DNA of 64,000 nt, from positions 2,170,001 to 2,234,000 of the forward strand of contig NC_013037.1 of the NCBI RefSeq assembly GCF_000023125.1, written 5' to 3'. Position 1 is the stretch's first letter; each line of letters opens with the position of its first letter. The notes below the pieces were generated by a model. The model did not search any database. It was given only the letters and a program-made list of their open reading frames with translations, and was not told the DNA's origin. The DNA is from Dyadobacter fermentans DSM 18053 (GTDB lineage: Bacteria > Bacteroidota > Bacteroidia > Cytophagales > Spirosomataceae). This document shows positions 26,017 to 34,475 of the stretch, piece by piece. The translations under genes and the position numbers were made by a program.

Positions 26017-26412
26017 TTAAAAATACCTGACCAGGTAAAAAATGGCCCAGCCAGTGAAGCTGATCAGTAAAATCCAGATCCAGGCCGGAATGCTATGCGG
26101 CGTTTCGCTGCCGGTAATGAGAAATTTCTGCTGATCCCCTTTTCCGTAAGCATTGATCATCAGCGGCAAGATGCCGTCCACCACCGCGTTTTCGTGAATG
26201 CCTTCCACGGCAATGGCCGGGCCGTTCCGCACCTCGAAGGGAATGATCCTGATCCCTTCTTTGCCGGAAGGATCTTTGCTGACAATTTTGAGCGAATGCT
26301 TGCCATCGACAAGCTTCCGTGTGTCGAGCTCAAAGCTGACCGGCGCATCCAGTACCGCGACGGGTGCCGGATCATCGTCGACGAAAATGTGAACTTTACT
26401 GCTATCGTACAT
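26017..26412 (-). CDS. Membrane-anchored Ig-like protein of the oxidase locus
   Basis: 131 residues. The N-terminal part looks like a single beta-sandwich (KVHIFVDDDPAPVAVLDAPV, then KHSLKIVSKDPSGKEGIRII) and the C-terminus is one membrane helix (IPAWIWILLISFTGWAIFYL). No haem motif is present. The ATG at 26412 overlaps the end of the preceding frame-disrupted membrane gene by 11 bp, so it was translated together with it. It is the last gene of the decayed cbb3-type oxidase operon; an assembly or substrate-docking role is a guess. Confidence 0.65.
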   Translation of the reverse strand: MYDSSKVHIFVDDDPAPVAVLDAPVSFELDTRKLVDGKHSLKIVSKDPSGKEGIRIIPFEVRNGPAIAVEGIHENAVVDGILPLMINAYGKGDQQKFLITGSETPHSIPAWIWILLISFTGWAIFYLVRYF

Positions 26413-26681
26413 CGGCGGAAAGATTCAGAATGCGTCTTTTAATGTGGTGATCCGCCTTTTCACCGGGACGGATCAGCCATTTGACCGAGAAAAACAGCGT
26501 CAGCAGCACTATGGCCGCCATTACCAATGATCACATAATCCCACCGGCTTTCCGGGCCGGCGCGATGTGTAATGCCCCGCAGCGGCTTGGGCTGGTTTTC
26601 GCCGCAAACGGGACAGGCGTACGCAGCCGACGCAACGATCAGACCGGGCATTGTCAGACAGATTTTTCTCATATTTTTCAT
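26402..26681 (-). pseudogene. Small exported/membrane protein of the oxidase operon, frameshifted
   Basis: The ATG at 26681 opens a signal-like sequence, a CxxC pair (YACPVCGENQPKPLRGITH) and the start of a membrane helix (SRWDYVIIG). After about 53 residues the frame loses sense and stops. In the next frame the helix continues without a gap (MAAIVLLTLFFSVKWLIRPG) through EKADHHIKRRILNLSADVR to a TAG at 26404-26402. That TAG overlaps the next gene in the usual operon manner. One extra A near 26521-26523 explains the break. The intact product would be about 92 residues. An alternative is a separate 39-residue gene from the internal ATG. Confidence 0.75.
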
Positions 26682-26683
26682 GC

Positions 26684-27691
26684 TTATTGAACAGGGATTT
26701 CCTTGATTGCCCCGATCAACCGGGCAACATCTTCGGCCGTAACGCGGGACGCATTGTTACCCCAGCTCGTGCGCTCGTGGTTCATGATCGCCGCGATTTC
26801 TTCCGGTTTCAGGTTGGCATTCGTTCCCACAGCCGGCATGATCCCGAACTCGGGCTTTGCGTCGTAGCCCTTCATAATGATCGCCAGCATCATTTTCGGG
26901 TCGCTGTCCAGCACGATTTTACTTCCTTTCAATGGCGGGAAAGCTCCTTTCAGACCTTCGCCGTTTTCCTGGTGGCAGGCCTGGCAATGCGTGGCGTACC
27001 ATGCTTTTCCGTCGGGCAGGGCGTCCGGAGCGGGTGCGGCGACATTGGTTGGTGTTTCTGCTTTTGGGTACAAAAACGCCGGTGCCGCGGCGGGATCGGG
27101 CAATGCGGTTTGTTTCAGCGATTGCAGGTAAGCCACCAGTTGGAGCGCTTCGGGTGTGGCGATCAGCACGCCGGCGCTCTTTCTGAACCGGTCGGGAACA
27201 TTTAACAGTGTTTCGCCATCAGCGGCTTCCGGTTTCCACTCGAAAAGCCACGGGTAAGAAGGCATGATTGATTCCTGGACCACAATCCTCGGGTTGTACA
27301 AATGCACCAGGTTCCATTCCTTGCTGGGCTGGCGCGCGCCTGCCGAGGTCAGGTCGGGGCCGGTGCGCTCGGTGCCCATGAGCGTGGCGGTGTTGCGCCA
27401 GAAGTCGGTCCGGCCGATCAGCGCATAGTCGGCGGGCAGGCCGGGCCGTTCGCCCCACATTTTGTCCATATCCACATTGCGCACCTGCTGCGTATGGCAG
27501 GCCACACAGCCATTGGCAACGAAAAGCGCCTTGCCTCTTCGGGCATCGTCGCTGGGCGGCTCGCTCCCCGGCAATGGCGCATTGTCCCGCTCGTTCTTGA
27601 TGGCCGGGATTACAGCAACGAAGGCTGTTAATACCAGAAACAGGCCCAATGCGCCGCCGAAGAGCTTATGGTGATTGTCGAAGAAGTGCAT
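26684..27691 (-). CDS. Dihaem cytochrome c, CcoO/CcoP-like oxidase subunit
   Basis: 335 residues. A membrane helix near the N-terminus (GGALGLFLVLTAFVAVIPAI) is followed by a CcoO-type domain with CVACHTQQVRNVDMDKMWG, GPDLTSAGARQPSKEW and ESIMPSYPWLFEW (methionine ligand in MPSYPW). A second domain follows with CQACHQENGEGLKGAFPPLK, as in CcoP. It thus merges the electron-donating subunits of a cbb3-type oxidase in one chain. Its ATG overlaps the ccoN stop by one base (TAATG). With ccoN truncated, it may have no functional partner here. Confidence 0.85.
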   Translation of the reverse strand: MHFFDNHHKLFGGALGLFLVLTAFVAVIPAIKNERDNAPLPGSEPPSDDARRGKALFVANGCVACHTQQVRNVDMDKMWGERPGLPADYALIGRTDFWRNTATLMGTERTGPDLTSAGARQPSKEWNLVHLYNPRIVVQESIMPSYPWLFEWKPEAADGETLLNVPDRFRKSAGVLIATPEALQLVAYLQSLKQTALPDPAAAPAFLYPKAETPTNVAAPAPDALPDGKAWYATHCQACHQENGEGLKGAFPPLKGSKIVLDSDPKMMLAIIMKGYDAKPEFGIMPAVGTNANLKPEEIAAIMNHERTSWGNNASRVTAEDVARLIGAIKEIPVQ

Positions 27692-28173
27692 TATCTATTG
27701 ATCCGGTAGAGGTTATACGCGAAGAACAAATGCGAGAGCCACATCAGGCTGCCGCCAATCGCCCGCCAAAGCCAGTAGGGCGCCATCAGCACCACGCTAT
27801 CGATAAACGGTTTTCCTTCCATCCACATCAGGCCGCGCAGAGTGCTGCCGTACATCAGCGGGAAGGTGTAAAACAGCAGCCCGATGAGCGCCAGCCAGAA
27901 ATGCGCTCCCACGGTAACCTGCGGCGGCTCCTTGCCGGTCAGCCGCGGTGCCAGTGCGTAAATAGCCGCCCAAAGCAGGAACGAGATGATCCCGTACATG
28001 GTCAGGTGTGAATGGGCGACGGTGAAGTCGGTGAAATGCCAAAGCAGGTTGGTGTAACGGAATGCCTCGGCTGTGCCTTGCAGGGATGCTGTGAAGTAAA
28101 ATACGACGCCCGTCAGGAAGAACGGCAAGGTGTAGCTGTCGGCGATTTTGTGCCATCCTCCCCGGAAAGTCAT
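27691..28173 (-). pseudogene. ccoN: Truncated cbb3-type cytochrome c oxidase subunit I (C-terminal third)
   Basis: Only 160 residues remain; CcoN is normally about 470. What remains matches the C-terminal membrane helices: SYTLPFFLTGVVFYFTASLQ, the haem-ligand segment LLWHFTDFTVAHSHLTMYG with its histidines, GAHFWLALIGLLFYTFPLMY, and LWRAIGGSLMWLSHLFFAYN. The N-terminal helices with the other haem ligands and the copper ligands are absent. The frame begins at an internal methionine that shares its A with the stop of yggS (TGATG), so the deletion boundary lies exactly at the yggS end. A working haem-copper oxidase cannot be made from this copy. Nitric-oxide-reductase-like NorB is a less likely relative. 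Confidence 0.8.
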
Positions 28174-28913
28174 CAGGAATTGTCCTGGCCTTCATTCCAG
28201 TAATAGCTGTCGGGGTAGATGCGCTCACCAAATATGGCCGTGCCCACGCGGACGATCGTCGCTCCTTCCTGGATGGCTGTTTCCAGGTCGCCGCTCATGC
28301 CCATGGAAAGCTCCGCCATTCCGACGCCCGGAATATTTTCACTGATAATCTGCGACTGAATGCTTTTTAGTAATCTGAAACACTTCCGAACCTGCTCGTT
28401 ATCAGCACTGAACAGACCGATCGTCATCAACCCTTTGATATGCAGGTGCCCGCAGCAGGCTACCTGCCGCACCAGATCGAGCGCCGCTTCCGGCGCGACC
28501 CCGAATTTGCTTCCCTCGAAAGAAGTATTTACCTGAATAAACACATCCATATGCCTGCCCTCGAAGGCCAGCCGCTGTTCCAGCTTTTCGGCAAGCTCCA
28601 ACCGGTCGACTGACTGGATGCAGCTCACATTGTATTTCAATACATCCTTGATTTTATTGGTCTGCAAATGCCCGATGAAGTGGGTCTGATGCGGGATGTC
28701 CGACAGCGCCTCGTATTTGTCCCTGATCTCCTGCACTTTGTTCTCGCCGATCAACGTCTGCCCGGCCAGTAGCGCATGCCTGATCCTGTCGGCAGGCACC
28801 GTCTTGGTCGCCAGTAAGAGTTTAACGGAATCCGCCGGTCTGCCACTCGCTTCGCAGGCGCGGGCTATCCGGTCGAGGATATGGGTCAGGTTTTCGATTA
28901 CAGGGTCATTCAT
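28173..28913 (-). CDS. yggS: YggS/PLPBP-family pyridoxal-phosphate homeostasis protein
   Basis: 246 residues, complete. Landmarks of the family are VKLLLATKTVPADRI with the PLP-lysine, LIGENKVQEIRDKYEAL, THFIGHLQTNKIKDVL, the KGLMTIG segment and ELSMGMSGDLETAIQEGATI, followed by VRVGTAIFGER. It is a one-domain alanine-racemase-fold protein that binds PLP without known catalysis and balances B6 and amino-acid pools. It normally sits near cell-division or pyrroline-reductase genes. Here it directly precedes a truncated ccoN with a one-base overlap, an unexpected neighbour that suggests rearrangement. Confidence 0.93.
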   Translation of the reverse strand: MNDPVIENLTHILDRIARACEASGRPADSVKLLLATKTVPADRIRHALLAGQTLIGENKVQEIRDKYEALSDIPHQTHFIGHLQTNKIKDVLKYNVSCIQSVDRLELAEKLEQRLAFEGRHMDVFIQVNTSFEGSKFGVAPEAALDLVRQVACCGHLHIKGLMTIGLFSADNEQVRKCFRLLKSIQSQIISENIPGVGMAELSMGMSGDLETAIQEGATIVRVGTAIFGERIYPDSYYWNEGQDNS

Positions 28914-28998
28914 CCGGTTTATGTATTAACGCCTATTGTTGATGACGAAGCTAGTCGAAAACTGCACTGCAATTATGATGCAGTTTTGCTAAATAATG

Positions 28999-29139
28999 CT
29001 AGTCCAGGCGGCTGGTAAGCGGTCCACCGTCGTGACAGGTTTCGCAAAAGTACCGGAGCGGGAAAGGGCCGGCAATGGAGGTTTTGGGGAGTCTGTTGTA
29101 CAAATCAGGATCGAACCCTGGCCAGCCTGGTGAAGCTGA
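28999..29139 (-). pseudogene. C-terminal remnant of a CxxCH cytochrome-c-type protein
   Basis: The minus strand has an open stretch of 46 codons between a TGA at 29142-29140 and the TAG at 29001-28999, with no start codon. It reads GFDPDLYNRLPKTSIAGPFP, then LRYFCETCHDGGPLTSRLD at the end, which contains a CxxCH haem-c attachment site. The composition looks like real protein. It is cut at its 5' end right beside the terminator of the SusD gene. The parent family is not recognised. With the truncated ccoN nearby it suggests that several respiratory genes were lost here. Confidence 0.5.
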
Positions 29140-29140
29140 T

Positions 29141-29177
29141 CACAAAAAAAGCCGTTTCCATAACAGAAACGGCTTTC
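29141..29177 (-). terminator. Rho-independent terminator of the sigma-fecR-susC-susD operon
   Basis: A perfect 11-bp stem (GAAACGGCTTT on the plus strand at 29166-29176 with its complement at 29148-29158) and a 7-nt loop are followed on the minus strand by a run of seven T. It lies 18 bp after the SusD stop and ends the minus-strand operon. Confidence 0.88.
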
Positions 29178-29194
29178 GTACACGATCTCAGATC

Positions 29195-30781
29195 CTATTG
29201 GTAACCATTATTCAAACTTCGCTCCACCACCGGCACCGGCCACACGAACGCTTTTGAAGTATAAGGCGTCGCTCCGGCGCCGCGGTCGCCGTTGCCTACC
29301 TCCTTTTTCATCGCCCTGAGGTAGTCGATCCGGTCGCCTTCGCAGAACATTTCAATCAGCCTTTCGTCGCCGATCATTTGCTCCGTGACGTTGCTTTCCG
29401 TCACGAAATTCGGTGAAGATTCGTAGGCAACTTTGGCTACGGCAGCATTCCAGGCGCGTTTCCGGACGATGTTCAAATCCGCAGCGGCCTGCTTTTTATC
29501 ACCGGCTTTGAATGCACAGGATGCACGCGTGAGGTACATTTCGGCCAGCCTGATCTGCGGCACGTTGGTATAGCCCGCTTCCGGTCCCCGGGCCGATTTG
29601 TCGGAGACGATGGTGCGCCAGGTGAGGTTTACGCGGGTTTCATAATACCGGTTCGGCAGGCGCAGTGCCTGGGGCACATTGGCCGGCTCGCGCACGAAGC
29701 AGAGCTGCGTGAAGCGTTTGTCCCTTTTTGCCGCGATGCCAATGGTGGTATCCGACTTCGGATTCTGCATCCAGCCCAGTCTTTTCAATGTTTCGTAGTC
29801 CATGTGCGTGGCCGTCCAGCCGCACACCGTTTTTTGAAACATATTGGAAAAACAGGTCGCATGCAGGTTTTGCTTGCCGTAAGTGAGGTCGTAGCTGGGA
29901 ATGTACATAATCGTTTCCTTGCCGCGCGCCAGCATGCTTTTGTTGAATGCCTCGATCGGCTCTTCGCTCAGATCATAGTCACCGCCGTTTTTATCAATCA
30001 CAAACGAAGCAAATTCCAAAGCTTTGGGATAGTTACCCATCGCGAAATGCGCACGCGCCAGCATGGCCGCCGCGGCAAATTTGTTGGCACGGCCCGCCTG
30101 GTAGGAAGCATGCATTTTGCCCGCTACAAATCGCTCCGGCAGCATCTGGTATGCCTTGTCGAAATCAGCCAGCACCTGGTCCCAGATTTCCTGTGTAGTA
30201 CCGATCTTGGGCGTGGATGCATCTTCGTAAGAAGTCGCTTTGGTGGTGCGCAGCGGAATTTCCCTGGCATTGTTCGGGCCGCCGGGAACGTAAGCGGTGC
30301 AGAATGTGGTAGCCGCCATATAGTACGCGAAACCCCTCAGAAAATGCAATTCGCCCACGATCCTTTCCAGGTTATGCTTTTGATCATCGGCTGTGATCTT
30401 GGGAAATGGCGCGCCGCCGGCATCGTCAACAAACTGCAAGGCATCATTCACCGACGATATCGCATTGTAGCTGGTGTTGAAAATATCATCCGTCCAGGCC
30501 TTGTTCGCCTCGGTATCCCGGTACCAGCCCCAGGTGCCATCCCCGGGCGTGGACCACGCTACATCGTCGGCTACTGCGTTTTTATACAAATACCAGTAAT
30601 TGTACACGTTGCCCCAATCCCCTTTGGCGAACAGGAGCGCATAAGGCCCGATCACCGCCCGGTCGAACTCGCTGAGTTTCGTCCAGGGACTTTGCACAGG
30701 TCTTTCCAGTTCAAAAAATTCTTCGTTTTTACAGGCGCTGAACTGTAAGAGCATGACTGTAAAGAGTAATATCTTTTTCAT
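29195..30781 (-). CDS. SusD/RagB-family lipoprotein
   Basis: 528 residues. The lipoprotein signal ends LLQFSACKNEE. SusD-like helices include YNAISSVNDALQFVDDAGG and VGELHFLRGFAYYMAATTFC, and the C-terminal signature is EQMIGDERLIEMFCEGDRID. The C-terminal domain diverges from the two sulfatase-island SusD proteins. It is the fourth and last gene of a sigma-fecR-susC-susD operon and starts 9 bp after the SusC stop. No degradative enzyme follows, so the nutrient is unknown and need not be a glycan. Confidence 0.93.
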   Translation of the reverse strand: MKKILLFTVMLLQFSACKNEEFFELERPVQSPWTKLSEFDRAVIGPYALLFAKGDWGNVYNYWYLYKNAVADDVAWSTPGDGTWGWYRDTEANKAWTDDIFNTSYNAISSVNDALQFVDDAGGAPFPKITADDQKHNLERIVGELHFLRGFAYYMAATTFCTAYVPGGPNNAREIPLRTTKATSYEDASTPKIGTTQEIWDQVLADFDKAYQMLPERFVAGKMHASYQAGRANKFAAAAMLARAHFAMGNYPKALEFASFVIDKNGGDYDLSEEPIEAFNKSMLARGKETIMYIPSYDLTYGKQNLHATCFSNMFQKTVCGWTATHMDYETLKRLGWMQNPKSDTTIGIAAKRDKRFTQLCFVREPANVPQALRLPNRYYETRVNLTWRTIVSDKSARGPEAGYTNVPQIRLAEMYLTRASCAFKAGDKKQAAADLNIVRKRAWNAAVAKVAYESSPNFVTESNVTEQMIGDERLIEMFCEGDRIDYLRAMKKEVGNGDRGAGATPYTSKAFVWPVPVVERSLNNGYQ

Positions 30782-30790
30782 TTTTGCTAA

Positions 30791-33700
30791 TTAAAATTTG
30801 ATCGATACCCCAAGTGTCGCCGAGAAGAGTTGCGGCAAATCCCATTGATAAACCGTGCTCTGCCCTTCGGGGTCCCAGCCTGGATATTGGGTAATGGTAT
30901 AAAGGTTTTCGAAGGTTGCGTAAAACCGCATGTTCTGGAGAAAACGGCGTTCTTCGGACAGGCGCGGGATGGAGTAGCCCAGCGAAACCGATTTTAGCTT
31001 TACAAAATCTCCTTTATACAAAAACTGATCGGTGTAAATGCGCGGGTCGCCCAAACCTACGATGGTGCCATCTTCCATCTTCACATTGCCTTTCCAGGTC
31101 AGTCGCTGGTATTTGGCCACGTCGCCCGGCTTGCGCCAGTAGTTGTCGTACACATCCTGCAACTGCTCTCCGTTTGAATTCTGCACGGCAATGTCGCGCC
31201 GGAAAATGTCGTAGATATAATTTCCGCCGGAGAATGTGACGAGGAAACTGAAATCGAAATTCTTGTAGCTCAGCCGGTTGGTAATGCCGCCGTAATATTT
31301 CGGAATTCCGTTCTTGTTTTTGAGATGGAACATATTGTCGTTCACATTCGCGCTGTTCGAGATCAGCAGCACGTCCTGGCCCTCGGTATCTTTGAGCCGG
31401 CGCGTTTCACCGGTGGCTGCATAATGCTCCTTATCCAATGCATAAATCTGCGAAATACCTGTTTGCGGGTCTACATGGGCAAAATCGGCGAGATAGTAAT
31501 CCCGAACCGGGTAACCCACCTTTGAAATAAAGGGCAGCACAGCCATTCCTTTTCCCGACCGGTCGACCTGCGGTGTGAGTTTGCGGACTTCATTGCGGTT
31601 GAATGCGATGTTAAAAGTGGTTTGCCATTTCAGGTTACGCGCTTTCAGATTCGAAGAAGTCACATTCAGCTCGATCCCTTTGTTGACCAAATCCCCGATA
31701 TTCCCCCAAATCGAGCTGATGCCGGAAGAAGTCGGCAAAGTGCTGGCGAGCAACAGGTCTTTGACATACTTATTATAATAGGCCAGCGATCCGTTAATGC
31801 GGTTTCCGAAAAACCCGAAGTCCAGGCCCGCGTCGAAATTGCTGGTCGTTTCCCAGGAAAGATTATTGACCCCAATGGACGTAATGACCGTCCCGTTCGT
31901 CCCGAAAATGTCGCCGCTGCCGTAAGCGTAATGATTGGCATAATTAGACACATCCAGATAACCCGGAATGCCCGCATTGCCGGTTTGCCCGTAGCTTCCG
32001 CGCAGTTTCAGGAAATGGTTCCGGCCGAAATCACCCATGAACGCCTCGTCGGAAATGATCCAGCCCGCAGAAAATGCCAGGAAAGTCCCCCAGCGGTATT
32101 TGGAAGTGAAAACCGATGAACCATCGCGACGGACGCTGACACCGGCCAGGTATTTGTCTTTGAACTTGTAGTTTGCCCTGCCGAAATAAGCCAGCAGATA
32201 ACGCTCGCCATTGAGCCCGGAGAAAAAGGTGGTCAGGTTGGCCGGCGTGCCAATTTGCTGATAATTGCCCACGAGGTTTTGCCCTTCCATACTCCGGTAC
32301 CAGGTGCTGGAACGCTGCGCTTCGGTGCCGCCTACGAGGTTGAGCGAGTGCTCGCCGAAGTTTTTGTTGTAGGTAAGAAATACATTGTAATTGATGTTTT
32401 TGGAAGTAGACGCATTATCCTCGCCCAGCGAACCATTGGAACGGATGGCGTCGGACACCCAGAAGTTCCGGTTGGCCTGCACAAAATCCATCGAAAGCTG
32501 GGTGCGGGCGGATAAGCCTTCCAGAGACCGGAATTTGTATTCGGCATAAATGTCCGTCAGCACGCGGTACATATCCAGTTGCTCCACCATATTGTCCGGG
32601 TCGCTGGTGGCGCGGGGGTTGCCGGTGTAGGGATTGTAATACAATGAAGGATTTTCGAGACTGTAAACGGGTTCAAACGGGACTGTAATCGTGTTTACAA
32701 AACTGAAACCGCCATTCGTACCGCTTTTATTGCCGTCCTCGCTGGCCGTCCCGTTTTTACCGCGGTTCCCTTTCGACATAGATAGGTTAATTTTGGCGCC
32801 GATGTCCAGCGTTTTTAAGGGTTTCATATCAATATTCGCCCGTAACCCGAATCTTTCCAGGTCTTCATTGGTCATGATACTCTTGTCCTTCCGGTAATTC
32901 CCCGACACATAATAGCGGGTCAGCTTATCGCCGCCCATCACCGACACATTCGCATTATGAAAACTTCCCGTGCGCGTCATTTCCTTGCGCCAGTCGGTAT
33001 TGATATTCTCTGCCTGCTCGCGGGTGAGAAATTCGCTTGCAAAAGGTTTGCTTGAATAAAAATCGCTCATTTCGAACCGGCCCAATCCGTAGGCCTGTTT
33101 GGACTCGTCCTTCATCTGAAACCATTGCCGGGTATTCAGGAAATCCACACGTTGAAAAGGGAGCTGCGAAATGCCCGTGCTGTAATCCACATTCACGCTC
33201 GCTTTGCCTGTGGCGCCCGATTTGGTGGTGACCATAATCACACCATTCGAGCCCCGAGAGCCATAAATGGAAGTGGCTGCCGCATCTTTCAAAACCTGAA
33301 TGGATTCAATATCCGACTGGTTGATGAGCGCCATCGGCGACTGGGCAGCCGAACCATTGTTGCCGATCGAAATGTCCGTCCAGATAGGCACGCCATCGAT
33401 AATCCACAACGGACTGGTTCCGGCACTGATCGAGCTGAGGCCCCGAATAGTGATGTTAACCGGCGCCCCAAGCCGCCCCGAGGACGATTGCACATTGATC
33501 CCCGACGCCTGTCCCTGCATTAATGCACTGAAATTCGTAGAACCCGAAGGCGTTTCCAGCACGTCGGCCTTGATCGTCGAAATGCTGCCGATCACATCTC
33601 TTCTTTTTTGCGAACCATAACCCACCACCACCACATCTTCCAGCGCTTTTTCATTGACTTTCAAAGAAATATCGATACTGCGCCGTGTTCCAACGACCTC

Positions 33701-34324
33701 TTCCTGAGAAATATACCCTACGAAGGAAAACGTGAGCGTAGCCTGTTCATCGGGGACATCCAGCTCATAGCGGCCTTCCACATCGGAGACAGTCCCGCGC
33801 TGCGTGCCTTTTAACACCACACTTACACCCGGCAGCGCTGCGCCCGCCTGGTCGGTAACCCGACCGGAAATTTTGAGGTCCAGTTCCAGCAATCCCTGCT
33901 CCTTTTCTGCCGGCTGCACCGCCTTTTCGGCTTTGTCGAGCACAATTTGCCTGCCGGAAACCTCATAAGTCAGCTGCATGGGTTTCAGCAGCCTTTCGAG
34001 TACGTGGGCCACGGGTGCATTGGTCACATTGAGGTTCACGCGATGCTCGGCGTCGATCACCCGGGAGCTGTAAATGAATTTGATATTGGAGTTTTTCTCA
34101 ATGATCTGCAATGCGTGCTTGAACTTCTGATCCACGATCCGGACAGAAATAGTTTGGCTGAGCACATCCTGCGCTTTCATGGTCTCGGCAGAAGCGATAC
34201 TTACAAAAACAATGAGCAGCAGAAGCTGGTAGAAGGTGCGTTTCATAATCGTCCACAACAGGAGTTGTAATCGTTCCTTTCTTTGCATAAATTCGTTCGT
34301 TAAAATTTCCAGAAGTTTTGACAT
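30791..34324 (-). CDS. SusC/RagA TonB-linked receptor with N-terminal STN signalling domain
   Basis: 1177 residues from the first ATG; starts at 34288 and 34246 are also possible and the last gives the more usual signal peptide (YQLLLLIVFVSIASAETMKA). The STN domain lies at about 57-135 (ISVRIVDQKFKHALQIIEKN, then NVTNAPVAHVLERLLKPMQL). It is followed by the regulatory-like domain (ISGRVTDQAGAALPGVSVVL), the SusC box VVVVGYGSQKRRDVIGSIST and the plug ending VLKDAAATSIYGSRGSNG. The barrel ends ATLGVSIKF. The STN domain signals to the FecR protein encoded next door, giving substrate-induced expression of the operon through the sigma factor. Confidence 0.95.
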   Translation of the reverse strand: MSKLLEILTNEFMQRKERLQLLLWTIMKRTFYQLLLLIVFVSIASAETMKAQDVLSQTISVRIVDQKFKHALQIIEKNSNIKFIYSSRVIDAEHRVNLNVTNAPVAHVLERLLKPMQLTYEVSGRQIVLDKAEKAVQPAEKEQGLLELDLKISGRVTDQAGAALPGVSVVLKGTQRGTVSDVEGRYELDVPDEQATLTFSFVGYISQEEVVGTRRSIDISLKVNEKALEDVVVVGYGSQKRRDVIGSISTIKADVLETPSGSTNFSALMQGQASGINVQSSSGRLGAPVNITIRGLSSISAGTSPLWIIDGVPIWTDISIGNNGSAAQSPMALINQSDIESIQVLKDAAATSIYGSRGSNGVIMVTTKSGATGKASVNVDYSTGISQLPFQRVDFLNTRQWFQMKDESKQAYGLGRFEMSDFYSSKPFASEFLTREQAENINTDWRKEMTRTGSFHNANVSVMGGDKLTRYYVSGNYRKDKSIMTNEDLERFGLRANIDMKPLKTLDIGAKINLSMSKGNRGKNGTASEDGNKSGTNGGFSFVNTITVPFEPVYSLENPSLYYNPYTGNPRATSDPDNMVEQLDMYRVLTDIYAEYKFRSLEGLSARTQLSMDFVQANRNFWVSDAIRSNGSLGEDNASTSKNINYNVFLTYNKNFGEHSLNLVGGTEAQRSSTWYRSMEGQNLVGNYQQIGTPANLTTFFSGLNGERYLLAYFGRANYKFKDKYLAGVSVRRDGSSVFTSKYRWGTFLAFSAGWIISDEAFMGDFGRNHFLKLRGSYGQTGNAGIPGYLDVSNYANHYAYGSGDIFGTNGTVITSIGVNNLSWETTSNFDAGLDFGFFGNRINGSLAYYNKYVKDLLLASTLPTSSGISSIWGNIGDLVNKGIELNVTSSNLKARNLKWQTTFNIAFNRNEVRKLTPQVDRSGKGMAVLPFISKVGYPVRDYYLADFAHVDPQTGISQIYALDKEHYAATGETRRLKDTEGQDVLLISNSANVNDNMFHLKNKNGIPKYYGGITNRLSYKNFDFSFLVTFSGGNYIYDIFRRDIAVQNSNGEQLQDVYDNYWRKPGDVAKYQRLTWKGNVKMEDGTIVGLGDPRIYTDQFLYKGDFVKLKSVSLGYSIPRLSEERRFLQNMRFYATFENLYTITQYPGWDPEGQSTVYQWDLPQLFSATLGVSIKF

Positions 34325-34475
34325 ACTGATCCGGTCATCTGCCAGGATGATTCGGGTCTTCGGGCCGGCAAAGCGCTAACTTTGCCGGCTTTCGTTTTTC
34401 ATGGATAGTAGTTTTAAATCGTCATATGGTTCAGGGTTTTAGGTGATTGATTTGCTTGCGAAATGCGATTTGAAA

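Noticed and set aside
25864..26070. 68-codon plus-strand frame between the DHFR-like gene and the oxidase locus
   Set aside because: No motif, overlaps the promoter of the DHFR-like gene and the 3' end of a convergent gene.
27691..28173. Assigning the truncated haem-copper subunit to nitric oxide reductase
   Set aside because: The neighbouring CcoO/CcoP-like dihaem cytochrome fits a cbb3-type oxidase better.
28989..29183. 64-codon minus-strand frame near the SusD terminator
   Set aside because: The CxxCH-containing frame over the same bases is far more protein-like; this one also spans the terminator.
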